A stretch of 5,144 nucleotides of DNA from assembly GCA_023411445.1 (NCBI GenBank), contig JAEYOT010000837.1:1-5144 (forward strand). Reading direction: 5' to 3'. The stretch is from Pseudomonadota bacterium. GTDB lineage: Bacteria > Myxococcota_A > Polyangia > Polyangiales > Polyangiaceae. Shown here piece after piece: positions 1 to 5,144 of this stretch (position 1 is the first letter of the stretch; each line of letters starts with the position of its first letter). Below the pieces are notes generated by a model that searched no databases, had not been told where the DNA came from, and saw nothing but the letters and a program-made list of their open reading frames with translations. The position numbers and the translations under genes are program-made.

Positions 1-529
1 CGTTCACCTCGCGCACCGCGCGCTCTTGGTCGCTGCGCAGATCGCGCTCCTCACGCACCTCGGTGACGGCCCCGCTGCCGTCCCGCAGGATGCGGCCGTA
101 GCCGAAGGGCGCGTCCAGCAGCGCCGTGAGCAGTGACAGCTGGTGGTCGCCTTCGCGCACCGCCGCGATCAGGCCTGTCAGATCTTCTGCGCGCAAGAGC
201 GGCGTGTCTCCGTAGACGATCAGGGTGTGCTGATGCCGCGCTGCTGCCAGCCCGACGCGAGCCGCGTCGCCGGTGCCGCGCGGCGGATCCTGCACCACCA
301 CGGTGAGCTTGTCTGCGCCGTAGCGTCGCGTGAGCTGCTGGCTGAGCTCCGCTTGGCCGCTCGTCACCACCACCAGCTGGTCGGCTCCGGCGCCCAGCGC
401 CGCGGCGATCGGGTAGTCAACCAGCGCGCGACCGCAAAGGGGGTGCAGCACCTTGGGCAGCTCGCTCTTCATCCGCGTGCCCTTACCCGCCGCCAAAACG
501 ATCGCCGTCAGCCCTGGGAGCGTCTCCAT
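1..529 (-). CDS. glmU: Bifunctional GlmU, N-terminal uridyltransferase domain (partial, 3' end beyond the window)
   Basis: GlmU is cytoplasmic and makes UDP-N-acetylglucosamine: its C-terminal domain acetylates glucosamine-1-phosphate and its N-terminal domain transfers UMP from UTP. Only the N-terminal Rossmann-like pyrophosphorylase part (176 codons) is here. I read it directly from the minus strand. Seen: the nucleotide-binding signature LAAGKGTRM at residues 12-20 followed by LPKVLH (Lys26, the usual catalytic lysine); QDPPRGTGDA at 80-89, the uracil-binding loop; VYGDTPLL at 105-112, with Asp108 at the metal-binding position; YGRI at 144-147; and a conserved Glu160 before EERDL. These align residue by residue with E. 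coli GlmU as I recall it. The ATG at 527-529 puts the signature 11 residues from the start, as usual. Only a weak GAG lies upstream as ribosome-binding site. The left-handed beta-helix acetyltransferase domain must lie left of the window. A monofunctional nucleotidyltransferase is possible but less likely. Confidence 0.93.
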   Translation of the reverse strand, partial: METLPGLTAIVLAAGKGTRMKSELPKVLHPLCGRALVDYPIAAALGAGADQLVVVTSGQAELSQQLTRRYGADKLTVVVQDPPRGTGDAARVGLAAARHQHTLIVYGDTPLLRAEDLTGLIAAVREGDHQLSLLTALLDAPFGYGRILRDGSGAVTEVREERDLRSDQERAVREVN

Positions 530-565
530 CGACTCTATTTCGCACGGCGTCCGCGCCGCACCGAG

Positions 566-597
566 AAAAAAGCTCGCTCGGCCGAACCAAGCGCAGC
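566..597 (-). terminator. Intrinsic (Rho-independent) terminator between the transglycosylase gene and glmU
   Basis: Read on the minus strand, arms CGCTTGG and CCGAGCG (587-593 and 575-581) form 7 pairs, one of them G-U, around the 5-nt loop TTCGG. GCT (595-597) pairs with AGC (572-574) past a single bulged G at 594, extending the stem to 10 pairs. Six T residues (566-571) follow at once. The G-U pair and the T-run work only for minus-strand RNA; in the other sense the pair becomes a C-A mismatch and no U-tract follows. It lies about 195 nt after the transglycosylase stop and 36 nt before the glmU start codon, so it either ends the upstream transcript or acts as an attenuator in a glmU leader. 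Confidence 0.75.
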
Positions 598-617
598 GGC
601 TGCCGGCCGTGACAGCC
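598..617 (-). other. Hairpin abutting the terminator
   Basis: Minus-strand GGCTGTC (611-617) can pair with GGCAGCC (598-604) over a 6-nt loop, giving 7 pairs with one G-U. It ends at the base where the terminator stem begins, so the two helices could stack. In sequence this GC-rich, a stem of this size can occur by chance, so support is modest. Confidence 0.35.
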
Positions 618-645
618 TTGCCGGTCTCAGCTCGCCCCACCCATG

Positions 646-696
646 CCATCGCACGACGGAGCGCCAGGCCCGGCGCGCGCTCGGTCGTGCGCGTGG
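646..696 (-). other. Long inverted repeat / strong hairpin in the intergenic region
   Basis: CGCACGAC (650-657) and GTCGTGCG (684-691) are exact reverse complements. Inside them GAGCGC (659-664) and GCGCTC (677-682) are also exact reverse complements. A single mismatch (658/683) separates the two helices, and the loop is 12 nt. Beyond a small internal loop, CCA (646-648) can pair with TGG (694-696). This gives 14 pairs plus 3. The repeat is symmetric, so it could fold in RNA from either strand or act as a protein-binding palindrome. No T-run follows on either side, so it is not a canonical terminator. Its role is unknown; it may be part of the 3' UTR of the transglycosylase gene, a glmU leader element, or a dispersed repeat. 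Confidence 0.6.
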
Positions 697-700
697 TCCA

Positions 701-725
701 CTCCTTGCTCACTTCGAAGGAGCAA
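701..725 (-). other. Two overlapping, mutually exclusive hairpins
   Basis: CTCCTT (701-706) pairs with AAGGAG (717-722) over a 10-nt loop. Alternatively TTGCTC (705-710) pairs with GAGCAA (720-725), with two more pairs after one bulge. The stems share bases and cannot form together. This lies about 70 nt past the transglycosylase stop codon. The pairing is seen in the sequence; any switching role is speculation. Confidence 0.35.
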
Positions 726-792
726 TGGGAGATCAGCTAGCGCGCGCGGCGCGACCCGCCTTTTGCGAGTGGATGCGCCAGCAGCTCGGCGC

Positions 793-3066
793 TCAGTCGG
801 AGGCCAATAGCTGATCGCCGGGGGCAGCCTTGGCGCGCTCGGTGTACACGATGACGCGCTGGCCGCTCTTGATTTGATCGCTGCGGCTACGTCGGTTCAC
901 GCGCTCCATCTGGCCGATCGACATGCCGTAGCGCTTGCCGATGCTGGCCATGGTGTCGCCGTCCTTGGCGGCGATGACCAGGCGTCGCTTGCCGTTCTGC
1001 CCCTCGAAGTAGTCGCTGAACTCGGGGCTGCCCGCCACCAGGATCTTGGCGTGCGCCTCCGGCACGTGCAGCACCTTGGATAAGTCGGCGTCCCGCTCGA
1101 CGAAGACTTGTAGGCTCATGCCCGGCTCGAGCCGCGCATTTTCGTCCAGCGTGTTCCAGTCCGCCAGCTCTTGGGGCGTGACGCGAAACGCCGTGGCGAC
1201 GCCGGCGGTGGTGTCACCCGTGACCACGCGGTAGAAAACGCGCTTCTTGCCCGGGTAGTCGAGGCTCCTGGCCGGCACCACCACCAGCTCCGGCTCGGTC
1301 GTCGGATCCGGCTCTTGCCAGCTGACCCGCCGCGGGACCAGCAGCACCGTGCCGGCCTGCAGCACCTCGCTGGAGCCGACGCGGTTCCGCTCGCGCAGCT
1401 CGCGCTCGCTGGTGCCGCGCGCTCGCGCGATGCGCTCCACCGTTTCGCCGGCCTTGACCACGTAGGGCTCGAGCCCGTCATCCGCAGCGACGCGAGCGGG
1501 TGACCAAGCCTTGCTGCTGCCCTCCGGCACGCGCACGCGGTAGGTGGCGCGCGCGGCGCCGGGCGCTGCGGGCGGCGTGCGCCCAGCGAGGTACTGCGGG
1601 TTGAGCTCCTCGAGCTCCGCCGCCGACTTGCCGATCACGCGCGCGATTTCGGAGAGCGGGATCGAAGGGCCGACCGTGACCACGTCGAAGCGCTCCGGCG
1701 CGTCTTCGGTGACGCTCTCCAGCCCGAACGCGCGGCGATTGTTCATCACCACCGCCGTCGCCAAAATCTTGGGCACGTACAGCGTCGTCTCCCAGGGGAT
1801 GCCCGCTTCGTAGCGGCTGAGCTCCCAGAAGCTGTTGGTGCTGTACTTGCGCACCGAGCGCGAGAGGCCGCCGTAGCCCATGTTGTAGGCGGCCATCGCC
1901 AAGTCCCACGTGCCGAAGCGACGGTACAGATCGCTCAGGTAGCGGATCGCGGCTTGCGTAGCGCGTTCGGGATCCAGCCGCTCGTCGACCCAGCGATCGA
2001 CGGTGAGGCCGTAGCTGCGCGCGGCATCCGGCATGAACTGCCACAGCCCCGCGGCGCCTGCGGGGGAAGCGATGGTCGGGTTGTGGCCGCTCTCGATCAC
2101 GCTGAGCCACAGCAGATCTCGCGGCAGGCCAGCGCGCGTCAGCTCGGCGCGGATCGCGGTGCCGAAGCGGCCCACCTTCTTGGCCCAGGTCCGCGCGATG
2201 GCGCGACCGCTGGGGTTGTCTTTGTAGAATTGGAGATAGCGGACGACGCGCTCGTCGTAGCGTACAGGCAGGTCTGGCGACGCCAGGCTCTGCAGCCACG
2301 CCGCGTCGCTCTTGCTGAGAGCAGCGCTGCTGCCTGTCACGCCCACCGGCAGCCCGGTGGCGTTGACCTCGGGACCGCGGTCGGCCTTGCCAGCGGGGAA
2401 ATCGAAGCCAAGCTCGAGGCCTGCGAGCGGGCGCGGGAAGAGCACGCGCTCGGCCTCGAGCAAGCTGCGCAGCTCCGCGTCGTCTTTGCCGCGCCGTAGC
2501 TCGTCGTTCGAGGGGGCGCCGCCCGTGATGTGCTGGCGCGCCGATTCGTCCGGCGTGCCGCGCGGCACGTTGGGTGGCAGCGTGGGCGACGGCTTCGCCG
2601 GGGGCGGACCCTTGCGGTGCGACGCTGCGGGCTCGGCCGGCTTCTTCGGCGCCACTGGCTCGGGTGAGGGGGCGCTCGGCGCGGGCGGCGTCACACTGCG
2701 GGAGCCGGCGCCGCGCGCTACGTCCGTTGCGGGCTTCGGCTCGCTGGGCGGCTCGGCCGTCTTGCTCTCGTCCTCTTTACGCTCGGCCTGGGCGTCCGTC
2801 TTCGCTGGCGCGATGGGCTGAGGCTTAGCTGGTTTCTCGTCGGGCCTTGCCGGCGCTGGCTTCTTGTCGGCCTTGGCCTCGGGCTTGTCGGCCTTGGCCT
2901 CGGGCTTGTCGGCCTTGCCTTCTGGCTTGGCAGCGGGCTTGTCGGCTTTCGGCTCGGTCTTGGTAGGGACTGCGGGCAGGCTGCCGGGCTTGTCCTGCGC
3001 CGACGCGAGCGCTGGGCACAGCAGCAGCAAGATCCAAGCTGCTCGGCTCGAGCCGGTCGCGACCAT
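793..3066 (-). CDS. mltD: MltD-like membrane-exported lytic transglycosylase with LysM repeats
   Basis: This exported enzyme should cleave the MurNAc-GlcNAc bond of peptidoglycan non-hydrolytically, leaving 1,6-anhydroMurNAc ends. Residues 1-23 form a signal peptide (hydrophobic core WILLLLCPALA, ASA before a likely signal peptidase I cut at 23/24). Cys17 is not in a proper lipobox, so a lipoprotein like E. coli MltD is unlikely. Residues 24 to about 170 are a Lys/Ala/Pro/Glu-rich low-complexity linker. The SLT domain spans about 310-440: VIESGHNP carries catalytic Glu325, with GAAGLWQFMP at 337-346, AAYNMGYGG at 392-400 and a YVPKILA segment at 430-436, the MltD arrangement. A degenerate LysM-like segment (about 460-515) and three clearer LysM motifs (534-578, 611-655, 695-740) follow for glycan binding. 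At 757 residues it is longer than E. coli MltD (about 450), mostly from the linker and extra LysMs. The ATG fits the signal peptide, with no clear Shine-Dalgarno. It lies 79 nt after ribA. Confidence 0.9.
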   Translation of the reverse strand: MVATGSSRAAWILLLLCPALASAQDKPGSLPAVPTKTEPKADKPAAKPEGKADKPEAKADKPEAKADKKPAPARPDEKPAKPQPIAPAKTDAQAERKEDESKTAEPPSEPKPATDVARGAGSRSVTPPAPSAPSPEPVAPKKPAEPAASHRKGPPPAKPSPTLPPNVPRGTPDESARQHITGGAPSNDELRRGKDDAELRSLLEAERVLFPRPLAGLELGFDFPAGKADRGPEVNATGLPVGVTGSSAALSKSDAAWLQSLASPDLPVRYDERVVRYLQFYKDNPSGRAIARTWAKKVGRFGTAIRAELTRAGLPRDLLWLSVIESGHNPTIASPAGAAGLWQFMPDAARSYGLTVDRWVDERLDPERATQAAIRYLSDLYRRFGTWDLAMAAYNMGYGGLSRSVRKYSTNSFWELSRYEAGIPWETTLYVPKILATAVVMNNRRAFGLESVTEDAPERFDVVTVGPSIPLSEIARVIGKSAAELEELNPQYLAGRTPPAAPGAARATYRVRVPEGSSKAWSPARVAADDGLEPYVVKAGETVERIARARGTSERELRERNRVGSSEVLQAGTVLLVPRRVSWQEPDPTTEPELVVVPARSLDYPGKKRVFYRVVTGDTTAGVATAFRVTPQELADWNTLDENARLEPGMSLQVFVERDADLSKVLHVPEAHAKILVAGSPEFSDYFEGQNGKRRLVIAAKDGDTMASIGKRYGMSIGQMERVNRRSRSDQIKSGQRVIVYTERAKAAPGDQLLASD
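2863..2958 (-). repeat. 21-bp tandem repeat encoding a KADKPEA heptad in the transglycosylase linker
   Basis: Two exact 21-bp copies (2863-2883 and 2884-2904) are followed by a third with a few changes (2905-2925), a partial unit, and another diverged copy (2938-2958). Each unit is seven codons, so copy-number changes keep the frame. The protein shows KADKPEA-type heptads around residues 40-67. The exact neighbouring copies suggest recent slippage or unequal exchange. The encoded segment is Lys/Pro-rich and probably an extended, positively charged spacer near the start of the mature protein. Confidence 0.85.
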
Positions 3067-3145
3067 GGCTGCAGGCTTAACGGACGATGGGCCGTGCGGT
3101 CAAAAATTCCTGCCTCAGGGGCAAGTTACCCCGCGGCGCACTGCG

Positions 3146-3850
3146 TCAGCCTTCGTTGGATGCCGCGCGAGCGAGCGCTCCGGGCGCGGGGCTGCTGGGG
3201 AGATCATGCTGCATGCGCCGCCGCTTCACCTCGAGGTACGAGGCGGAGAAGGGGTTGGCGGGGACCAACACCGGCACGCGGCGCTCCACTTGGATGCCGA
3301 GCTCCCGCAGGGCGTCCAGCTTGAGGGGGTTGTTCGTGAGCAGCTCCACGGACTCCACGCCGAGGTTACGCAGCATGGCGGCGGCCACGTCATACGTGCG
3401 CGCGTCCACCGGCAGATGCAAAAGCTCGTTGGCTTCGATCGTGTCGGCGCCCTTGGCTTGCAGCGCGTAGGCCCGCACCTTGTTGGCCAGCCCGATTCCG
3501 CGCCCTTCTTGGCGCAGGTAGAGCAGCACACCGACGCCGCGCCGGGCGATCTCCGCTTGCGCTCGCTCGAGCTGCTCGCGGCAGTCGCACTTCAGGGAGC
3601 CGAACACTTCGCTCGTGAGGCACTCCGAGTGGATGCGCACCGGGATGCCGCGCTGGCCTTTCACGTCGCCCATCACGAGCGCGCAGTGCTCGCGGCTCAG
3701 GGCCGGGTGCGCCGCCGCGTCTTCCCAATTGAAGACGTGGAGGTCGAACGTGCCGTAGCGGGTGGGGATGGGGGCGCGGGCTTGATGTTCGAGCCGCAGG
3801 TCGCGCTCGTGGTTGCCGAACGGGGACATCGCGAAAACTTTGGACAACAT
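3146..3850 (-). CDS. ribA: GTP cyclohydrolase II (riboflavin biosynthesis)
   Basis: RibA opens the imidazole ring of GTP, releasing formate and pyrophosphate, to give the pyrimidine precursor of riboflavin; it is cytoplasmic and zinc-dependent. From the ATG at 3850 the product is 234 residues. Seen: HSECLTSEVFGSLKCDC with the three zinc cysteines (77, 88, 90); LYLRQEGRGIGLANKVRAYAL at 110-130, with Tyr111 at the catalytic tyrosine position; VDAR at 148-151, matching the Asp-x-Arg active-site pair; LTNNPLKLDAL at 171-181; and a C-terminal YLEVKRRRMQHDL. The frame stays open upstream inside holA, but that extension has no RibA character and overlaps holA in another frame. A second ATG at 3829 is an alternative start; neither has a strong Shine-Dalgarno. 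It is a stand-alone RibA without a fused DHBP synthase (RibB) domain: nothing RibB-like precedes the GCH II domain. It starts 41 nt after holA, so co-transcription is likely. Confidence 0.93.
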   Translation of the reverse strand: MLSKVFAMSPFGNHERDLRLEHQARAPIPTRYGTFDLHVFNWEDAAAHPALSREHCALVMGDVKGQRGIPVRIHSECLTSEVFGSLKCDCREQLERAQAEIARRGVGVLLYLRQEGRGIGLANKVRAYALQAKGADTIEANELLHLPVDARTYDVAAAMLRNLGVESVELLTNNPLKLDALRELGIQVERRVPVLVPANPFSASYLEVKRRRMQHDLPSSPAPGALARAASNEG

Positions 3851-3891
3851 GGTGCGAGGTGACCCGGGGGGCAAGCTCCGCTCGGATTGGC

Positions 3892-4968
3892 TCAAGGGGC
3901 GCGGCGCGCCGCCGCCCCGGGGCGCGGGCCTGCTGGGGCCGTTCGACACAGCTTCAAAATGGCAGACTCCAGCACGGCTTGCGGCGGGCGGCGTGAGCCT
4001 CCCTTCAGCTCCCAATCCAGCGCTGCCAGCAGCTCCGGCCAGCGCTCGAGCTCTGCGCGCGAGAGCGACTTCAGCTGCTGGCTGAGCTCCCGCGCCTTGA
4101 AGGGCGGCGCGCCTGCGCGGATCGCTGCCTGATCGGGCGAGGCGCCAGCGCGGACCGCAGAGTCGAAGCGCAGCAGCTGCCTGGTGGACCAAGCCAGCAC
4201 GCCGAGCAGGCGCAGCCCGCGATCCTGCGGGTCGTACACGTCCGAAAGCGCTGCCAGCGCAGCGCCCGCGTCGCGACGACCCACGGCGGAGACCAGCTCC
4301 CAGATGCTCGAAGTACGCAGCCGCACCACGCACGTCGACACGGCCTCCTCCGTGATCTCACCGCCGTCACCCACGTACAAGCAGACGCGCTCCACCGCGT
4401 CCGCCACCGGCGCTAGCTCCGGCCCCGTGAGCTCCGCCAACAGATCGGCGACGCTCGGGCTGATGCGGCAGCCACGCGCCTTGACTCGATCCTCGATCCA
4501 GCGCGGCAGATCGGCGCGCGCTAGCGGCTCGCAGGCGACCAGGAAGCCGTCGGCTTTGGCTTGCGTGTAGAGCTTGCGCCGCTTGTCGACAGCGCCACCC
4601 GCCAGCACCAGCACGCAGCTGTCGGCCGGAGCCTTGGCATAGTCACCCAGCTTCTCGAACGGATCCTTGTCGGTGACCTTGCCCTCGCGAGCGCCGGCCT
4701 TGGGCTCCCAGCGCTCGACGCCGCGAACGAGCACGAAGCGCCGCTTCGCCATCATCGGCAGCGTGCGAGCGGCGGCCAGGACCTTGTCGACGTCCACCTC
4801 CCCGGCCTGGAACTGGTCCTCGTTCAGCCCAGCCACACCGCCCTTGAGGGCGGCGGCCTTCAAGGCGCTGACCACGCTGCTCGCGAGGTGCGCCTCTTCT
4901 CCTGCCACGAGATAGACCGGCCGCAGCTGGCCCGAGCTGGCCTCGGCGAGCGCTTGATCCGGCGTCAC
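3892..4968 (-). CDS. holA: DNA polymerase III subunit delta (clamp loader)
   Basis: The delta subunit binds the beta sliding clamp and opens it within the clamp-loader complex during replication. At 358 residues it is close to the usual size (E. coli 343). Seen: an N-terminal RPVYLVAGEEAHL at 16-28, the degenerate P-loop-like opening of the family; ARTLPMMAKRRFVLVRG at 67-83; CVLVLAGGAVDKRRKLY at 118-134, a family hallmark; LLAELTGPELAPVADAVERVCLYVGDGGEIT at about 176-205; and a helical collar domain (SIWELVSAVG onward, about 221-341) ending ESAILKLC. A short Pro/Ala/Arg tail follows. The start is GTG: an in-frame TAG four codons upstream rules out a longer protein. AGAAG about 6 nt upstream is a weak ribosome-binding site. 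It is divergent from ribF and leads the minus-strand run with ribA. Confidence 0.9.
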   Translation of the reverse strand: MTPDQALAEASSGQLRPVYLVAGEEAHLASSVVSALKAAALKGGVAGLNEDQFQAGEVDVDKVLAAARTLPMMAKRRFVLVRGVERWEPKAGAREGKVTDKDPFEKLGDYAKAPADSCVLVLAGGAVDKRRKLYTQAKADGFLVACEPLARADLPRWIEDRVKARGCRISPSVADLLAELTGPELAPVADAVERVCLYVGDGGEITEEAVSTCVVRLRTSSIWELVSAVGRRDAGAALAALSDVYDPQDRGLRLLGVLAWSTRQLLRFDSAVRAGASPDQAAIRAGAPPFKARELSQQLKSLSRAELERWPELLAALDWELKGGSRRPPQAVLESAILKLCRTAPAGPRPGAAARRAP

Positions 4969-4990
4969 GGGCCGCTTCTAACACAGCGCC

Positions 4991-5019
4991 ATTGGAACGT
5001 CGCGCCGCCCCGTAGTAAA
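4991..5019 (-). promoter_or_regulatory. Candidate sigma70-type promoter for holA-ribA
   Basis: On the minus strand TTTACT (5014-5019) and TCCAAT (4991-4996) each match four of six bases of the -35 and -10 consensus, with a 17-nt spacer. The predicted start would leave a leader of about 15-20 nt before the holA GTG. The position is right for the only gap available between divergent genes, but with two partial boxes in 59 nt this remains a guess. The -35 region overlaps the sequence just before the ribF start, so the two genes would share regulatory space. Confidence 0.3.
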
Positions 5020-5027
5020 GCGGCGGC

Positions 5028-5144
5028 GTGCACTCCCCGCGCGTCTTCGGCGCAGCCCAAGAGCGGCCCCGGGCCCCGTCGCTCGTCGCGATCGGCAACT
5101 TTGACGGCGTGCACCTCGGGCACCAGGCCGTGCTGGCCCAGGCT
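5028..5144 (+). CDS. ribF: Bifunctional riboflavin kinase / FAD synthetase, N-terminal start (partial)
   Basis: RibF phosphorylates riboflavin to FMN and adenylylates FMN to FAD. Only the first 39 codons are in the window; the frame continues past the right edge. Read directly: residues 19-33 are LVAIGNFDGVHLGHQ, the ATP-binding HxGH-type nucleotidyltransferase motif that opens the FAD synthetase domain of RibF, with His29 and His32. The start is GTG at 5028-5030: an in-frame TAA at 5016-5018 lies three codons upstream, and the next in-frame GTG is already inside the motif. No good Shine-Dalgarno is visible. The C-terminal flavokinase domain would be beyond the window, so a short FAD synthetase-only protein cannot be excluded. 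Divergence from the holA-ribA genes puts two flavin genes on either side of a replication gene. Confidence 0.85.
   Translation, partial: MHSPRVFGAAQERPRAPSLVAIGNFDGVHLGHQAVLAQA

Noticed and set aside
333..350. 18-bp exact repeat shared with 4073-4090
   Set aside because: Both copies encode ELSQQL in frame in two unrelated proteins (GlmU and HolA). Shared codon preference and a common helical hexapeptide explain it better than a functional repeat.
143..814. Long plus-strand open frame opposite glmU and the following gap
   Set aside because: It is antisense to a clear glmU reading frame, has Arg/Ala-rich composition with no family signature, and is what GC-rich codon bias produces on the opposite strand.
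3075..3103. Possible promoter for the transglycosylase gene (TTGACC, 17-nt spacer, TTAAGC on the minus strand)
   Set aside because: The -35 is good, but the -10 matches only two of six bases and would start transcription within a few bases of the ATG.
3102..3123. Possible terminator between ribA and the transglycosylase gene
   Set aside because: TGCC/GGCA with a 5-nt loop followed by GGAA and five T on the minus strand is only a 4-bp stem set back from the T-run; too weak to call.
2864..3862. 332-codon plus-strand open frame
   Set aside because: It is antisense to ribA and the start of the transglycosylase gene, whose motifs are unambiguous; no recognisable motifs of its own.
3851..4333. 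Upstream extension of the ribA frame inside holA
   Set aside because: It overlaps holA in another frame, is Arg/Ala-rich and has no RibA or RibB character; the RibA N-terminus fits the ATG at 3850.
1..5144. Search for CRISPR arrays, transposases, tRNA or rRNA genes, toxin-antitoxin or defence genes
   Set aside because: Nothing of these kinds was seen; the five genes account for nearly the whole window and all are ordinary core functions.

Overview
The window is GC-rich, densely coded and almost entirely on the minus strand. It reads as chromosomal housekeeping DNA from a Gram-negative bacterium. High GC, a GTG start on two genes, weak Shine-Dalgarno sequences and a long Lys/Ala/Pro-rich linker in a secreted LysM protein suggest a myxobacterium-like (Myxococcota / deltaproteobacterial) genome. 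That placement is an inference from composition and protein flavour. No marker gene here fixes the taxon.

Layout from right to left, following transcription of the main strand. A short divergent region (4969-5027) separates ribF (plus strand, start only, runs off the right edge) from holA (minus, DNA polymerase III delta subunit). Then come ribA (minus, GTP cyclohydrolase II), an MltD-like LysM lytic transglycosylase (minus) and the first 176 codons of glmU (minus, runs off the left edge). Gaps are 41 nt (holA-ribA), 79 nt (ribA-transglycosylase) and 263 nt (transglycosylase-glmU). The first three minus genes could be co-transcribed. The 263-nt gap holds a good intrinsic terminator and several hairpins, so glmU probably begins a separate or attenuated unit.

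The genes fall into three functions. RibA makes the first committed riboflavin intermediate from GTP, and RibF turns riboflavin into FMN and FAD; they flank holA. HolA opens the sliding clamp as part of the clamp loader. GlmU makes UDP-GlcNAc, the precursor of peptidoglycan and LPS, while the transglycosylase cleaves peptidoglycan, so the left half of the window is about the cell envelope.

I found no mobile element, CRISPR array, tRNA, rRNA, toxin-antitoxin or defence system, and no obviously new system. The most interesting signal is the structured intergenic region before glmU: at least three hairpins followed by a terminator whose U-tract ends only 36 nt before the glmU start codon.
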